Shown: positions 7,814 to 16,929, counted from the first letter of the stretch. The stretch: 31,396 nucleotides of DNA from UBA1723 sp045641625 (GCA_045641625.1 JAZUHH010000034.1:1-31396); one strand, 5' to 3'. Translations and numbers: made by a program. The notes: generated from the letters alone by a model not told the origin.

Positions 7814-9727
7814 ATGAAACTTTTTCTTCACTATATTAAATATCTGCTCTTTATTTCTGGAGTGTCATTGCTTGCAACAACATTTTTGAGAGGTGTTGAG
7901 TTTGCCAGCTGTTTCTCTCTCTTGAGTGAAGAGGGTGCCGACAGTCCGGGTTTATGGTGTGGAGCGTTTCTCAGAGGCCTTTGGTTTGACACTGTCATAT
8001 CGTGCTATGTGTTGATTCTTCCTTTGGTGCTTGTGTTTGTAGCTTCTTTGTGTGAGTGCAAGGCCAGATGGTTCACAAGGTTTGTCGCTTGGTTTCTGTT
8101 CGTACTTTTGGGACTAGTCATTTCTGCAAGTGCATCCAACATACCGTATTTCGCATATTTCTTCAGGAACATAAACTCTTCCGTTTTCCAGTGGTCGGCA
8201 GAGTTTTCCACTAATCTTGGAATGATGCTTTCTGAGATTTCTTTTGTGATGTATGTTATATTGGGATTTGCACTTCTTTTTCTATTCGCCTATGTAGTTT
8301 ACAGAAGCGAGAAAAAATTCCACGAAACCATTAAAAACAAGAGGACGGAAAGTCGTTGGAAGACAGTCTTGCTTGCGCTTTTTGTTATTCCATTGTGTGT
8401 GTTCGGTATCCGAGGCAGAACAGGCTATAACCCTATCAAGGTCAGTGCGGCGTATTTCTGCAACGATCCGTTTCTGAACCAGCTTGGAGTCAGTCCGATG
8501 TTCAATCTTCTGACAAGCACTCTTGATGCCAACAGAAAGGAGAACAAGAGACTGTCCTTAATGGATGACAGTGAGGCTGTTATGAAGATTAAGGAATACT
8601 TTGGGGTGGCAGGCAAAGACAATTCTATTCTGCGTCAAGTTAAAGGTGACTCCTCAGTCTTGAGCAAACCCAATATCGTGATAGTCATGATGGAGAGTAT
8701 GTCTGCCAGGCTGATGACTGAGTTCGAAAATCCTTACAATTTGACACCTTTCTTGGATTCTTTGGCTCATAATTCATTATTCTTCAATAACTTCTATTCT
8801 GCGGGGAATCACACTAATCATGGAATTACTGCCACACTATATTCTATGCCGGCAATTATGGACCGCAACGCGATGAAGGGTAGTGTGATTCCCAAGATTG
8901 ACGGTCTGCCTACGGTTTTGAAGTCAATGGGATATGCGACATATTTTTATATGACTCACGAGAGCCAGTATGACAATATGAACGCATTTTTCAGGACAAA
9001 CGGATTTGACAACATTCGTTCTCAGGAGGATTATCCAAGCGATAAGGTTGTAAATCATTTCGGAGTTTCCGACGACTATCTGTTTGAGTATTCTGCAGAC
9101 GAGTTGCTGTCTTTGAGCGACTCTGTGCCATTTTTTGCTACAATTCTTACAATCAGCAACCATCCGCCCTATGTATTTCCCGACGACTTCAAGTCAAGAA
9201 ACGAGGCGAGGGACTTGGCTATAGTAGAGTATGCAGACCAGTCAGTACGAAAGTTTTTCGAGCGATATAGCCAGAGTTCCAAGTTTGACAACACTCTGTT
9301 CGTGTTTGTGGCTGACCACGGCAAGATAGTGGGAACTCCGGAGTGCGAAATTCCGTTGAGCAGCAACCAGATCCCCCTAATGATATACTACAAGGGATGC
9401 GAACCAAGGATAATAAACGGTTTGGGCTGTCAATGCGATATCATGCCGACTATAATGGGACTGCTAGGTTGTGATTATGACTACATAGGCTTCGGCAAGG
9501 ATCTGTTGAAGGAGAAAAGAAGCGAGATTGTCTTTAGTGCAGACAATATGCTTTGCGCTTTGGACAGCAGTTGCCTGTATCTCTATTCTCCAAACAGCAA
9601 TGACGAGCACGCCTACAAGATGAATGGCACAACATTTGCAGGAAAGACTGTTGTTGACTCTGTCGCAAAATTGAAAGATTTCTTGTTCTATACAATGCAG
9701 AGCGCAGAGGCTTTGAAACAAAACTAG
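7814..9727 (+). CDS. LtaS/MdoB-like sulfatase-fold phosphoglycerol transferase
   Basis: This 637-residue inner-membrane protein has about five transmembrane segments in the first 200 residues and a sulfatase-fold catalytic domain from about 285 to 600. Metal and catalytic residues fit the lipoteichoic acid synthase/MdoB pattern: Glu294 in VIVMMESMS, a candidate nucleophile Thr339 in HGITATLYS, and Asp501-His502 in FVADHGK. Family members move phosphoglycerol or phosphoethanolamine from membrane lipids onto glycans or lipid A, on the periplasmic side. The exact donor and acceptor cannot be read here. GtrA follows after 8 bp and a glycosyltransferase overlaps that, so the three probably modify the same surface glycan. 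Confidence 0.88.
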   Translation: MKLFLHYIKYLLFISGVSLLATTFLRGVEFASCFSLLSEEGADSPGLWCGAFLRGLWFDTVISCYVLILPLVLVFVASLCECKARWFTRFVAWFLFVLLGLVISASASNIPYFAYFFRNINSSVFQWSAEFSTNLGMMLSEISFVMYVILGFALLFLFAYVVYRSEKKFHETIKNKRTESRWKTVLLALFVIPLCVFGIRGRTGYNPIKVSAAYFCNDPFLNQLGVSPMFNLLTSTLDANRKENKRLSLMDDSEAVMKIKEYFGVAGKDNSILRQVKGDSSVLSKPNIVIVMMESMSARLMTEFENPYNLTPFLDSLAHNSLFFNNFYSAGNHTNHGITATLYSMPAIMDRNAMKGSVIPKIDGLPTVLKSMGYATYFYMTHESQYDNMNAFFRTNGFDNIRSQEDYPSDKVVNHFGVSDDYLFEYSADELLSLSDSVPFFATILTISNHPPYVFPDDFKSRNEARDLAIVEYADQSVRKFFERYSQSSKFDNTLFVFVADHGKIVGTPECEIPLSSNQIPLMIYYKGCEPRIINGLGCQCDIMPTIMGLLGCDYDYIGFGKDLLKEKRSEIVFSADNMLCALDSSCLYLYSPNSNDEHAYKMNGTTFAGKTVVDSVAKLKDFLFYTMQSAEALKQN

Positions 9728-9735
9728 GGTCAGAG

Positions 9736-10158
9736 ATGGAAATTCAGAACAAATATAGAGAGATGATAAAGTTCGGTGCAGTCGGAGTGTTCGCCACTTT
9801 GCTGCATTGGGGAATCTATTACTTGATTTTGTATATTTTGGGCGATTTGTCAAGCAACAAGGTGTATGCAAACATCGCATATTTCACAGGTTACACCATA
9901 TCGTTGATTGCAAATTTCTTCCTTACAACATATTTTACCTTCAACAGCACAGTTTCGTTAAAGAAGTTCGCAGGTTTTTGCGCTGCCCACGGAGTCAACA
10001 TGCTGCTCCATTTTCTTCTGCTTAACCTTTTCTTGGGGTTCGGTGTCAGCGAGAAAATAGCAAACATACCTGTATTTTTGATTGCTGTGCCAATAAATTT
10101 CTTGTTGGTAAGGTTCGTTTTCAAGAAAAATCAGAAAAATGGAATTAAGAGCAAATAA
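9736..10158 (+). CDS. GtrA family membrane protein
   Basis: This 140-residue protein has four hydrophobic segments (about residues 13-32, 43-65, 75-95 and 103-125) and the GtrA start pattern MIKFGAVGVFATLLHWGIYY. GtrA-like proteins are small inner-membrane proteins thought to help flip polyprenyl-phosphate-linked sugars. They are usually encoded beside a GtrB-type glycosyltransferase. That is the case here: its last 20 bp overlap the next gene in another frame, suggesting translational coupling. The sugar handled is not known. Confidence 0.88.
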   Translation: MEIQNKYREMIKFGAVGVFATLLHWGIYYLILYILGDLSSNKVYANIAYFTGYTISLIANFFLTTYFTFNSTVSLKKFAGFCAAHGVNMLLHFLLLNLFLGFGVSEKIANIPVFLIAVPINFLLVRFVFKKNQKNGIKSK

Positions 10159-11092
10159 ACTGATGATAGTTGTTCCTTGTTATAACGAGGAAGAGGTTTT
10201 GAAGGAAACTACTCAGAGATTATCTGCGCTTTTTGAGTCAATGCTCAAAGAGAATAAGATAAATGAGGCGAGAATCCTTTATGTGGATGACGGTAGTAGG
10301 GATAATACCTGGCCTATTATAGAGGACTTGTCCGAAACAAACCGGTTCGTCTGCGGATTGAAGCTTGCCCATAATGCCGGACACCAGAATGCCTTGTGGG
10401 CGGGGTTGGTCGAATCTGCGGAATGGGCTGATGCTGTTGTGAGCATTGACGCAGATTTACAGGACGATGAGAATGCCATTGTCCAGATGGTTGACAAGTA
10501 CAATTCCGGTGTTGAGGTCGTGTACGGAGTCCGCAAGGAGCGCACTACAGATACGATGTTCAAGCGTTCAACTGCTCAGGGGTTCTATAAGATGATGTCA
10601 AGCATGGGGACTGATGTTGTCTATAACCATGCGGATTTCAGACTGTTAGGCAAGAATGCATTGAAATGTCTGCTCAGTATGCCGGAAAGAAACCTTTTCC
10701 TTCGTGGTATGGTTCGTCTTGTCGGTTTCTCTGAGGACTGTGTATATTATGACAGAAGGGAGCGCTTTGCCGGAGAGAGCAAGTATCCTTTGTCAAAGAT
10801 GTTCAATTTCGCCATAGACGGAATCACCTCATTTTCAGTCAAGCCTTTGCGCATGATCGTCGGATTTGGTATGCTTTTCCTTGTCCTTGCGGTTGTTGCT
10901 ATCATCTATGCGCTTGTGTCATATTTCAATCACCATGCAATTCCTGGATGGACATCCCTTTTGATAAGCGTGTGGTTTCTCGGAGGAGCCATATTGCTTG
11001 CGCTTGGAGTTGTCGGAGAATACATCGGAAAGATTTACAAGGAGGTAAAGAGACGTCCTCTGTATTTCGTGGAGAAGAGAATCGGCAAATAG
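10139..11092 (+). CDS. GtrB/DPM1-like family 2 glycosyltransferase
   Basis: The enzyme class transfers a sugar from a nucleotide donor to polyprenyl phosphate on the cytoplasmic face of the inner membrane. The 317-residue product starts with MIVVPCYNEEEVL. It shows the GT-A nucleotide-binding DDGSRDNTW (about residue 50), the metal-binding SIDADLQDDE (about 103), and two C-terminal transmembrane helices (about 240-262 and 275-298) as in GtrB. The start overlaps gtrA by 20 bp. An internal ATG 8 codons later is a possible alternative start. With GtrA it would supply a flipped lipid-linked sugar, perhaps for the glycan modified by the upstream transferase. Confidence 0.9.
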   Translation: MELRANKLMIVVPCYNEEEVLKETTQRLSALFESMLKENKINEARILYVDDGSRDNTWPIIEDLSETNRFVCGLKLAHNAGHQNALWAGLVESAEWADAVVSIDADLQDDENAIVQMVDKYNSGVEVVYGVRKERTTDTMFKRSTAQGFYKMMSSMGTDVVYNHADFRLLGKNALKCLLSMPERNLFLRGMVRLVGFSEDCVYYDRRERFAGESKYPLSKMFNFAIDGITSFSVKPLRMIVGFGMLFLVLAVVAIIYALVSYFNHHAIPGWTSLLISVWFLGGAILLALGVVGEYIGKIYKEVKRRPLYFVEKRIGK

Positions 11093-11117
11093 GGTGTTTC
11101 GCCTATATGGTTTTTTT
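11089..11117 (+). terminator. Weak terminator after the glycosyltransferase
   Basis: A 5-bp stem (11089-11093 with 11102-11106) is followed closely by a run of seven T. The stem is short, so the call is tentative. Confidence 0.4.
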
Positions 11118-11190
11118 ATGGTCTGATTTATTCAAGTTTTATAGAGTAAATCAAGGGAAATGGCGAGATGTTTATAACTTTTCTCCATAT

Positions 11191-11225
11191 TTTGAACCGA
11201 GAATGTATTTTTTGCTCTAAATTTG
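11191..11225 (+). promoter_or_regulatory. Promoter of the sugar-phosphate transferase gene
   Basis: TTTG at 11191-11194 and TAAATTTG at 11218-11225 (exact TAnnTTTG) are 23 bp apart, at the long end of the usual Bacteroidetes spacing. A leader of about 85 nt would precede the GTG start. Confidence 0.5.
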
Positions 11226-11315
11226 CTTTAGCTCTCGCTTAAAGTTGGTAACCCCAATATTTTTCGGGAGTAATACAATATATAATGATTTAGGAAAATA
11301 ATTAAACGACAGAAA

Positions 11316-12710
11316 GTGCTTACTACTTCGAGAAATGGTTTTCTTGTCAAGATAATTGTAGTTCTTGGTGAGTTTTTCCTACTTAATCTTTTGCTTGGAC
11401 TTCTTGCCACCCATTTCAAAGTGGCTTTTTCAACTCCTGATGCAAAAGTGTTGATGTACGCCATAGCCAATCTGGCTTATATGGTCGGTGTGTCACAGGT
11501 TGGAATTATCTTGGACAAACGGTCTGCCCCTGTAGAGAGTATTCTTACAAGGGTGTCAAAGACAGTTTTGATCTTTGTAGTGCTATTGTTGGTTGTGGTG
11601 TGCTGCGTCAGGGTATATTTGCCGCTGTCATTCCTTGTTTTTTTCTTCCTGATATTCTTTTTGGCTGCAAGTTCGTGGAGATTGTTGTGCCGCGCTGTGC
11701 TGAAGCTGTACAGGGAACATGGAGGAAACAGAAAGAAGGTGATTGTCTTGGGCGCAGGACAGGTTGCCGGAGAGGTTTACAGTAAGTTGATTTCCAATAT
11801 CGCTTATGGATACAAGTTCTGCGGCTTCTATGATGATCGATTGCCTGAAGCGTACAAGGTTGACGCCTCGCTGGTAAAGGGCAATTTGAATGATGCGTTG
11901 GAAGTGATAAAGAAAGGCGAGGTTGCCGAAGTTATATGTGCACTTCCTTCGGGAGATGATCGTGCGGTTGTGCCTTTGTTAAAACAGGCAGAGAGCAAGT
12001 TTATAAGGTGCTTCATAGTGCCGGACTTCAAGAGATTCATCAAGAAGAAGGTTTCCCTTCAGTTTATGGAGAATCTTCCTTTGGTGGACTTCAGAGAAGA
12101 GCCTTTGGAGAACCTTTCGAACAGAATTGTCAAGAGAGTGTTTGATTTGTGTTTCTCGTTGGGATTCCTTCTTACTCTCTTCCCTATTATTTTCATTTGT
12201 TGTGCTGTTGCAATAAAGTGTTCTTCCCCAGGTCCGATATTCTTCAAGCAGAAGAGGACGGGCAAGAGCGGTAAGGATTTCTATTGCTGGAAGTTCCGTA
12301 CAATGAAGGTTAATAATGACGCCGACAAAGTTCAGGCGACAAAAGGAGATTCAAGAATTACACCTGTTGGTGCATTCCTCCGCAAGACCAATCTGGATGA
12401 GATGCCTCAGTTCATTAACGTGCTGATGGGAGATATGAGTATCGTAGGCCCTCGCCCGCACATGGTGTCGCAGACAGATACATACTCTAAACTTATAGAG
12501 GATTATATGGTTCGTCACTTGGCAAAACCTGGAATTACGGGCTGGGCTCAGGTTACAGGATTCAGAGGCGAAACTTCCGAGATAAGCCAGATGGAAGGAC
12601 GTGTTGAAAGGGACGTTTGGTACATCGAGAACTGGTCTTTCTGGTTGGATGTGAAAATTATCTTTTTGACTGTTTATAACATGATAAAGGGTGATGAAGC
12701 GGCATATTAA
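11316..12710 (+). CDS. Polyprenyl-phosphate sugar-1-phosphate transferase (WcaJ/CpsE type)
   Basis: This family places the first sugar-1-phosphate (often glucose) on undecaprenyl phosphate to begin an exopolysaccharide or capsule unit. The 464-residue product has about four N-terminal transmembrane segments. A CoA-binding-like Rossmann domain follows (VIVLGAGQVAGEVY, about 145-250), then a membrane helix near 280. The C-terminal catalytic domain has CWKFRTMKVN, GAFLRKTNLDEMPQF, MSIVGPRPHM and KPGITGWAQVTGFRGET. I accept GTG at 11316: there is no in-frame ATG before the hydrophobic start, and a stop lies 10 codons upstream. The rest of a polysaccharide cluster is absent, so this is a stand-alone initiating enzyme here. 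Confidence 0.93.
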   Translation: MLTTSRNGFLVKIIVVLGEFFLLNLLLGLLATHFKVAFSTPDAKVLMYAIANLAYMVGVSQVGIILDKRSAPVESILTRVSKTVLIFVVLLLVVVCCVRVYLPLSFLVFFFLIFFLAASSWRLLCRAVLKLYREHGGNRKKVIVLGAGQVAGEVYSKLISNIAYGYKFCGFYDDRLPEAYKVDASLVKGNLNDALEVIKKGEVAEVICALPSGDDRAVVPLLKQAESKFIRCFIVPDFKRFIKKKVSLQFMENLPLVDFREEPLENLSNRIVKRVFDLCFSLGFLLTLFPIIFICCAVAIKCSSPGPIFFKQKRTGKSGKDFYCWKFRTMKVNNDADKVQATKGDSRITPVGAFLRKTNLDEMPQFINVLMGDMSIVGPRPHMVSQTDTYSKLIEDYMVRHLAKPGITGWAQVTGFRGETSEISQMEGRVERDVWYIENWSFWLDVKIIFLTVYNMIKGDEAAY

Positions 12711-12740
12711 GACAGAAAAGTTAAAAAAATAAAAAAAATC

Positions 12741-12771
12741 TTTGTCTATTCTAAATTCTTATTTATATTTG
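12741..12771 (+). promoter_or_regulatory. Strong Bacteroidetes promoter for the PorP/SprF gene
   Basis: TTTG at 12741-12744, a 19-bp spacer, then TATATTTG at 12764-12771. Both boxes match the consensus exactly. Confidence 0.75.
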
Positions 12772-12857
12772 CCAAACGAAAAATAATAAGGTGCTTTTTA
12801 GAATTAACTTTTATTCTAATTACCATTGTTTACAAACTGTTGCAAAATAGTTGAAAA

Positions 12858-13874
12858 ATGAAGATAAAACACATTTTAGTAGCATTGCTTTCGGCGCTAC
12901 TATTTAACACGGGGCTACAGGCTCAAGAGGAAATTGTCTTTGACCAGTATTACTACAATTATTACCTCGTAGATCCAGCTGTTGCAGGAGCTGAGCGTTG
13001 TACGCACTTCATGCTTACAGGTAAATTCCAGTGGATGGGAATGAAGGATGCTCCTATGACTCAAACATTAAGTTTCAGAACTCGATTGAGAAACGGACTT
13101 GATAAATTGGGTATTGGTGCATACGTCTATAATGATAAGAACGGTTGGTCAAAGCGTCAGGGAGGTCAGGTGTCGCTAGCTTACCATATTCCATTGTCGG
13201 GCGGCGGTACTCGTGGTTATATGATGAAGAAGACATCTACTACTAGACAGTTGTCATTTGGTGTGTCTGGAGTTGTTTCCCACTTTACTTTTGACGAGGA
13301 CCTATACATGGACGAAATGGCTCAGTTGGATAACTCTGTAGCAAACGGTGGTCGTGATAAGGGTTACTATTTCAATGCTAATGTAGGTACTTATTTCTTG
13401 TGGGATAACTACTTCGCTGGTTTGAGTGTGGCTAACCTAATCCCTACAGAGATGGTTGAGCTAGGTCAGAATGAGCCTAAGCGTCCGCTTTCATTCTTCT
13501 TCTTCACAGGTTATGATTTCCAGCTAGGAAACAAGATGGTGCTAGAGCCAGGAATGATGTTCAAGGCTGATAATAGAAAGGATCGTCAGTTGGATCTTCA
13601 CTTGAAGTTCATGCAGGATCTTCCAGACGACAATCTTGCATACTGGTTACAGTTGCTTTACCGTCATACTCTTGACGCCAAGAATGATGTAAATCCAGAG
13701 GTTGGTGGTGCTCATCCGTTGTCATTGTCTGCAATGGGAGGTATGACTATCAAGAAGGTGAACATCGGTTATGCCTACACGCTAGCTTTGACAGGTATTG
13801 TGCGTCATAACTCGGGTACACACGAGTTGATGCTAGGTTACTCGTTCTGTAAGACACAGCACTTCTGTAGATAA
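12858..13874 (+). CDS. PorP/SprF family outer-membrane protein
   Basis: PorP/SprF proteins are outer-membrane beta-barrels linked to the type IX secretion system. SprF is needed for secretion of the adhesin SprB in Flavobacterium. The 338-residue product has a signal peptide (residues 1-22, cut near LQAQ) and the family start QYYYNYYLVDPAVAGAE, followed by KFQWMGMKDAPMTQTLSF. The rest consists of alternating aromatic/hydrophobic strands ending in a C-terminal GYSFCKTQHFCR strand. It has its own strong promoter and terminator, and the type B cargo gene follows 198 bp later with a matching promoter. The pairing suggests it serves that cargo specifically. Confidence 0.9.
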   Translation: MKIKHILVALLSALLFNTGLQAQEEIVFDQYYYNYYLVDPAVAGAERCTHFMLTGKFQWMGMKDAPMTQTLSFRTRLRNGLDKLGIGAYVYNDKNGWSKRQGGQVSLAYHIPLSGGGTRGYMMKKTSTTRQLSFGVSGVVSHFTFDEDLYMDEMAQLDNSVANGGRDKGYYFNANVGTYFLWDNYFAGLSVANLIPTEMVELGQNEPKRPLSFFFFTGYDFQLGNKMVLEPGMMFKADNRKDRQLDLHLKFMQDLPDDNLAYWLQLLYRHTLDAKNDVNPEVGGAHPLSLSAMGGMTIKKVNIGYAYTLALTGIVRHNSGTHELMLGYSFCKTQHFCR

Positions 13875-13896
13875 AATACGAAAGTCTAAATATGTT

Positions 13897-13937
13897 AAAG
13901 CGTGGAGTTGAAAAAACTCCACGCTTTATTTTTTTTT
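13897..13937 (+). terminator. Terminator after the PorP/SprF gene
   Basis: A 13-bp perfect stem (13897-13909 with 13915-13927) and a 5-nt loop are followed by a T-rich run. It is very stable. Confidence 0.9.
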
Positions 13938-13956
13938 GAATAAAAACCTTCAAAAG

Positions 13957-13988
13957 TTTTGCTTTTAATAAAAATAGAATTATATTTG
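13957..13988 (+). promoter_or_regulatory. Strong promoter for the type B cargo gene
   Basis: TTTTG at 13957-13961, a 19-bp spacer, and TATATTTG at 13981-13988. The -7 box and spacing are identical to the promoter of the PorP/SprF gene, suggesting matched expression of the two genes. Confidence 0.75.
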
Positions 13989-14072
13989 CCATGTGTTTAT
14001 TGTCGCATTTTGTATGCGAATACAGATTTTATATAACATTAAATAATAGGGAATTTTTAAGGCTTTGATATT

Positions 14073-16820
14073 ATGAGGTTTAAAATTTTACATATATTAA
14101 AATTCTTTATAGCTGCTTGGGCTATATCTTTTTCTCTAAATGCAAATGCTGCTGAAGCTAAGGAATGGCGTGACGTGTTCCGTATGGATTTCGGAGGAGA
14201 TTCGCCTTCTGATCCAGGTATGTGTACAACAGAGCCTTCTTCTGACGAGATTATAACAGATTTGAAGTTCTTGAACGCATACAAGCATGGGGCCTCGGCT
14301 GGAAAATACTTCTTGGCAAAAAGTACTGCAGATATTAAGGCAGGTTCTTATAACGCAATGGCTGACTGTCATTGGGTAGATGGAAGTGACCATACTTATC
14401 CAAATGATAAGACAAAGGGCTATAGCATGATGTTTGACGTAATATCTGAGGATGATGAGTTCAGAGTGTTTGAGAAGTCATTGCCTATTTCTTGTACTGG
14501 AGTAAATTTCCGTTTCTCTTGTTGGTTCGCCAATTTGGCTGCTTTGGAAGATGACGAGGATTGCTTGATTTCAATTGGTATTTACACTCCTACTGGTCAG
14601 TTGTTGGCAGGAGGAGAATATGAAGATATCTATAGATCAAAGACAGGTGAACTTGATTGGACTCAGAAGATGGTAACATTCAAAGTTCCCGAGAACGCAG
14701 ATTATTCAAGTGTTTCATTTAAGATCTTCGCGATAAACTGTCACTCAATGCCGGGATGGGATTTCGCTATGGATGATATCTTGATTGAGGTTGAACAGCC
14801 AATTCTTTCAATTTCTAATTCTACAGAATATTCATACAAGAAGCCAGTCGATCTTGTTGCTCAGTATGACATGGAGAGTTTCAAGAACTTCTTCGGTGAT
14901 GATTTCTCTAATGTGAAGTATCGTTGGGAGTATAGTTCTTCAAAGAAGGGTCCTTGGTCCACTAAGTCAACAGGAACATACAAGTCTGGCAGCAATATGC
15001 CTTATTTAATTGAGGCATTCGAGAAGGATAATACCAACGGTCAGGGAAATGGTTTCTATAGATTGACTGTGGCAACTGCTGGTAATCTTGATAACGGTTT
15101 CTGTTCAATTCAGCAGGTGTTCCAGATCGACGAGCAGAAGGATAAGTGCTATGTTACAATTTGTCAGGACGAGACAAAGACTATCCTTGGTCATACTTTG
15201 AAGTCTTCTGACACTGAGGTTGATAAGGGTTCGATCGTGTTCTATGTTACAGAATACAAGTACAAGGTTCTAGATCCAGTTTATGACGAGACTTGTTCAA
15301 ACGAAGACCATAAGGAGCCAGGTGACAAGTTCATCGAAACTAAGGTGGAAAAGATTAATGTTGACGAAGAGACAAGATGTATCTCTACTAAACAGGATTA
15401 CTACTTGCGTGTGATAGAGAGTCCTAAACTTCCAACAAAAGATCTTTGCCAGGGTCAGAAGTATAAGAACACTGCTTATTCAAATGTTGATGAGACAGGA
15501 CGCCTAGAAATCGAGGTTGACTCAATGAATTGTAATTACAAGCAGGTTCTTTTGATTCACCCAACTTACAATAAGGAGGTTGAGGAAATAGTTTGTCTAG
15601 GAGAAACATTCCAGGGTAGAAGGTTTGATACTCCAGGACAATATAAGGGTAATAAGGTTACACTTAAGTCTATCTACGGATGTGATAGTGTTGTAACTCC
15701 TAACATCTTGGTTCCAGAGAAGAACATGCCTCCTGTAATTGAGATGGATCCTATTTGTCAGGGACCAGATGTTGTAGTTAAGTTTGGAGACAAGATTTAC
15801 CGTGACCCTATGGATGCGATTGTTTCCGATACAATAAAGAATGGTTCAGCAATCGGATGTGATAGTATTTCAAGAGCCCACATCATTATCTATCCTAGCG
15901 GTATGGTCGGTCCTTTCGATACTTTGATTTGTCGTGACCAGATCTTGTTCGGAGAGGAGTTCAAGACAGCAGGAGATTATGTGAGAACTCGTCACGGAGT
16001 TAACTCTCTTGGATGTCCAAACGATACAACTTGGAACATTCATGTAGTAGAGGTTCAGTTGAAGCTTCGTGTGGCATTCATGGGTGATAATCCGACAATA
16101 TGTAAGGGTACTCCATTGGATTTGGTAGTTACTTTGTTGCCACCTAATGCAGATTTCCGTTGGGAGCCATCTATTGGAACTAACTCAATCAAGCCTACAA
16201 TCTGGCCTGACAAGACAACAACTTATACAGCATTTGCTGATTTGGATTTGCCAAGTGATATCGACCATGACGCCAAGGGATGTCATGCAAAGGCAGAACT
16301 TACGGTTGACGTTCACCCTCAGCCTACTTTGAGTATCGATTCTGTTGATACAGATACAAGAAATGTTGAGTATTCAGTCGATGGAGGTACAAAGCCTTAC
16401 AATTTGTTCGTCGATAGCAAGCAGGTTGTTTCCGAGAGCATGGACTATTTCGGTACTTTGGAGAAGCAGCCATTCGGTAATCATACGCTTCAGCTCGTAG
16501 ATAGCATCGGTTGTTCTTCCGAGTCTCAGTTCTCTATCGAGGCAAAGCCTCTTGAACCAGATGTCTTGGTTACTCCAAACTTTGATGGTCAGAACGACAG
16601 ATGGTCAATTCGCAATATTGATATCTATCCGACAGCAAAAGTTAAGATCTTTGACCGCCTTGGTCGTGTAGTTTACAAGTGTGATGGAAACTATAACAAT
16701 GCCGAAGGATTCGACGGTACTTACAATGGAGAAAAGCTTCCTGCTACAGACTACTGGTACGAGATTGATATTGAGGAGTTGGACAAGCAGTATGTCGGAC
16801 ACTTCACTTTGATGAGATAA
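14073..16820 (+). CDS. SprB-like type B T9SS surface protein (gliding-motility C-terminal domain)
   Basis: This 915-residue exported protein has a signal peptide (about residues 1-27, ending NANA). Residues about 35-250 form a beta-rich domain ending FAMDDILIEVEQP, like lectin-type or CBM-like modules. Residues about 450-670 hold four related units of about 55 residues: Cys-containing starts such as EIVCLGETFQG and later GCDS or GCPN motifs. Next are an Ig/PKD-like domain and a SprB-like repeat (GGTKPYNLF, then LQLVDSIGCSS). The last 80 residues are the type B sorting domain: VTPNFDGQNDRW, KVKIFDRLGRVVYK, FDGTYNGEKLPATDYWYEI. The last domain directs export through the type IX system. The surface function, perhaps adhesion, is inferred. 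Confidence 0.88.
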   Translation: MRFKILHILKFFIAAWAISFSLNANAAEAKEWRDVFRMDFGGDSPSDPGMCTTEPSSDEIITDLKFLNAYKHGASAGKYFLAKSTADIKAGSYNAMADCHWVDGSDHTYPNDKTKGYSMMFDVISEDDEFRVFEKSLPISCTGVNFRFSCWFANLAALEDDEDCLISIGIYTPTGQLLAGGEYEDIYRSKTGELDWTQKMVTFKVPENADYSSVSFKIFAINCHSMPGWDFAMDDILIEVEQPILSISNSTEYSYKKPVDLVAQYDMESFKNFFGDDFSNVKYRWEYSSSKKGPWSTKSTGTYKSGSNMPYLIEAFEKDNTNGQGNGFYRLTVATAGNLDNGFCSIQQVFQIDEQKDKCYVTICQDETKTILGHTLKSSDTEVDKGSIVFYVTEYKYKVLDPVYDETCSNEDHKEPGDKFIETKVEKINVDEETRCISTKQDYYLRVIESPKLPTKDLCQGQKYKNTAYSNVDETGRLEIEVDSMNCNYKQVLLIHPTYNKEVEEIVCLGETFQGRRFDTPGQYKGNKVTLKSIYGCDSVVTPNILVPEKNMPPVIEMDPICQGPDVVVKFGDKIYRDPMDAIVSDTIKNGSAIGCDSISRAHIIIYPSGMVGPFDTLICRDQILFGEEFKTAGDYVRTRHGVNSLGCPNDTTWNIHVVEVQLKLRVAFMGDNPTICKGTPLDLVVTLLPPNADFRWEPSIGTNSIKPTIWPDKTTTYTAFADLDLPSDIDHDAKGCHAKAELTVDVHPQPTLSIDSVDTDTRNVEYSVDGGTKPYNLFVDSKQVVSESMDYFGTLEKQPFGNHTLQLVDSIGCSSESQFSIEAKPLEPDVLVTPNFDGQNDRWSIRNIDIYPTAKVKIFDRLGRVVYKCDGNYNNAEGFDGTYNGEKLPATDYWYEIDIEELDKQYVGHFTLMR

Positions 16821-16842
16821 AGTATTTCTTCAATAATAATGA

Positions 16843-16874
16843 AAGAGAGCGTGTAATCACGCTCTCTTTTTTTG
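16843..16874 (+). terminator. Terminator after the type B cargo gene
   Basis: An 11-bp perfect stem (16843-16853 with 16858-16868) and a 4-nt loop are followed by a T run. Confidence 0.9.
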
Positions 16875-16929
16875 TGAATAAATTTTTAATAAAACTCTTC
16901 AAACTATATAAAGATTAGAATTTTTATAT

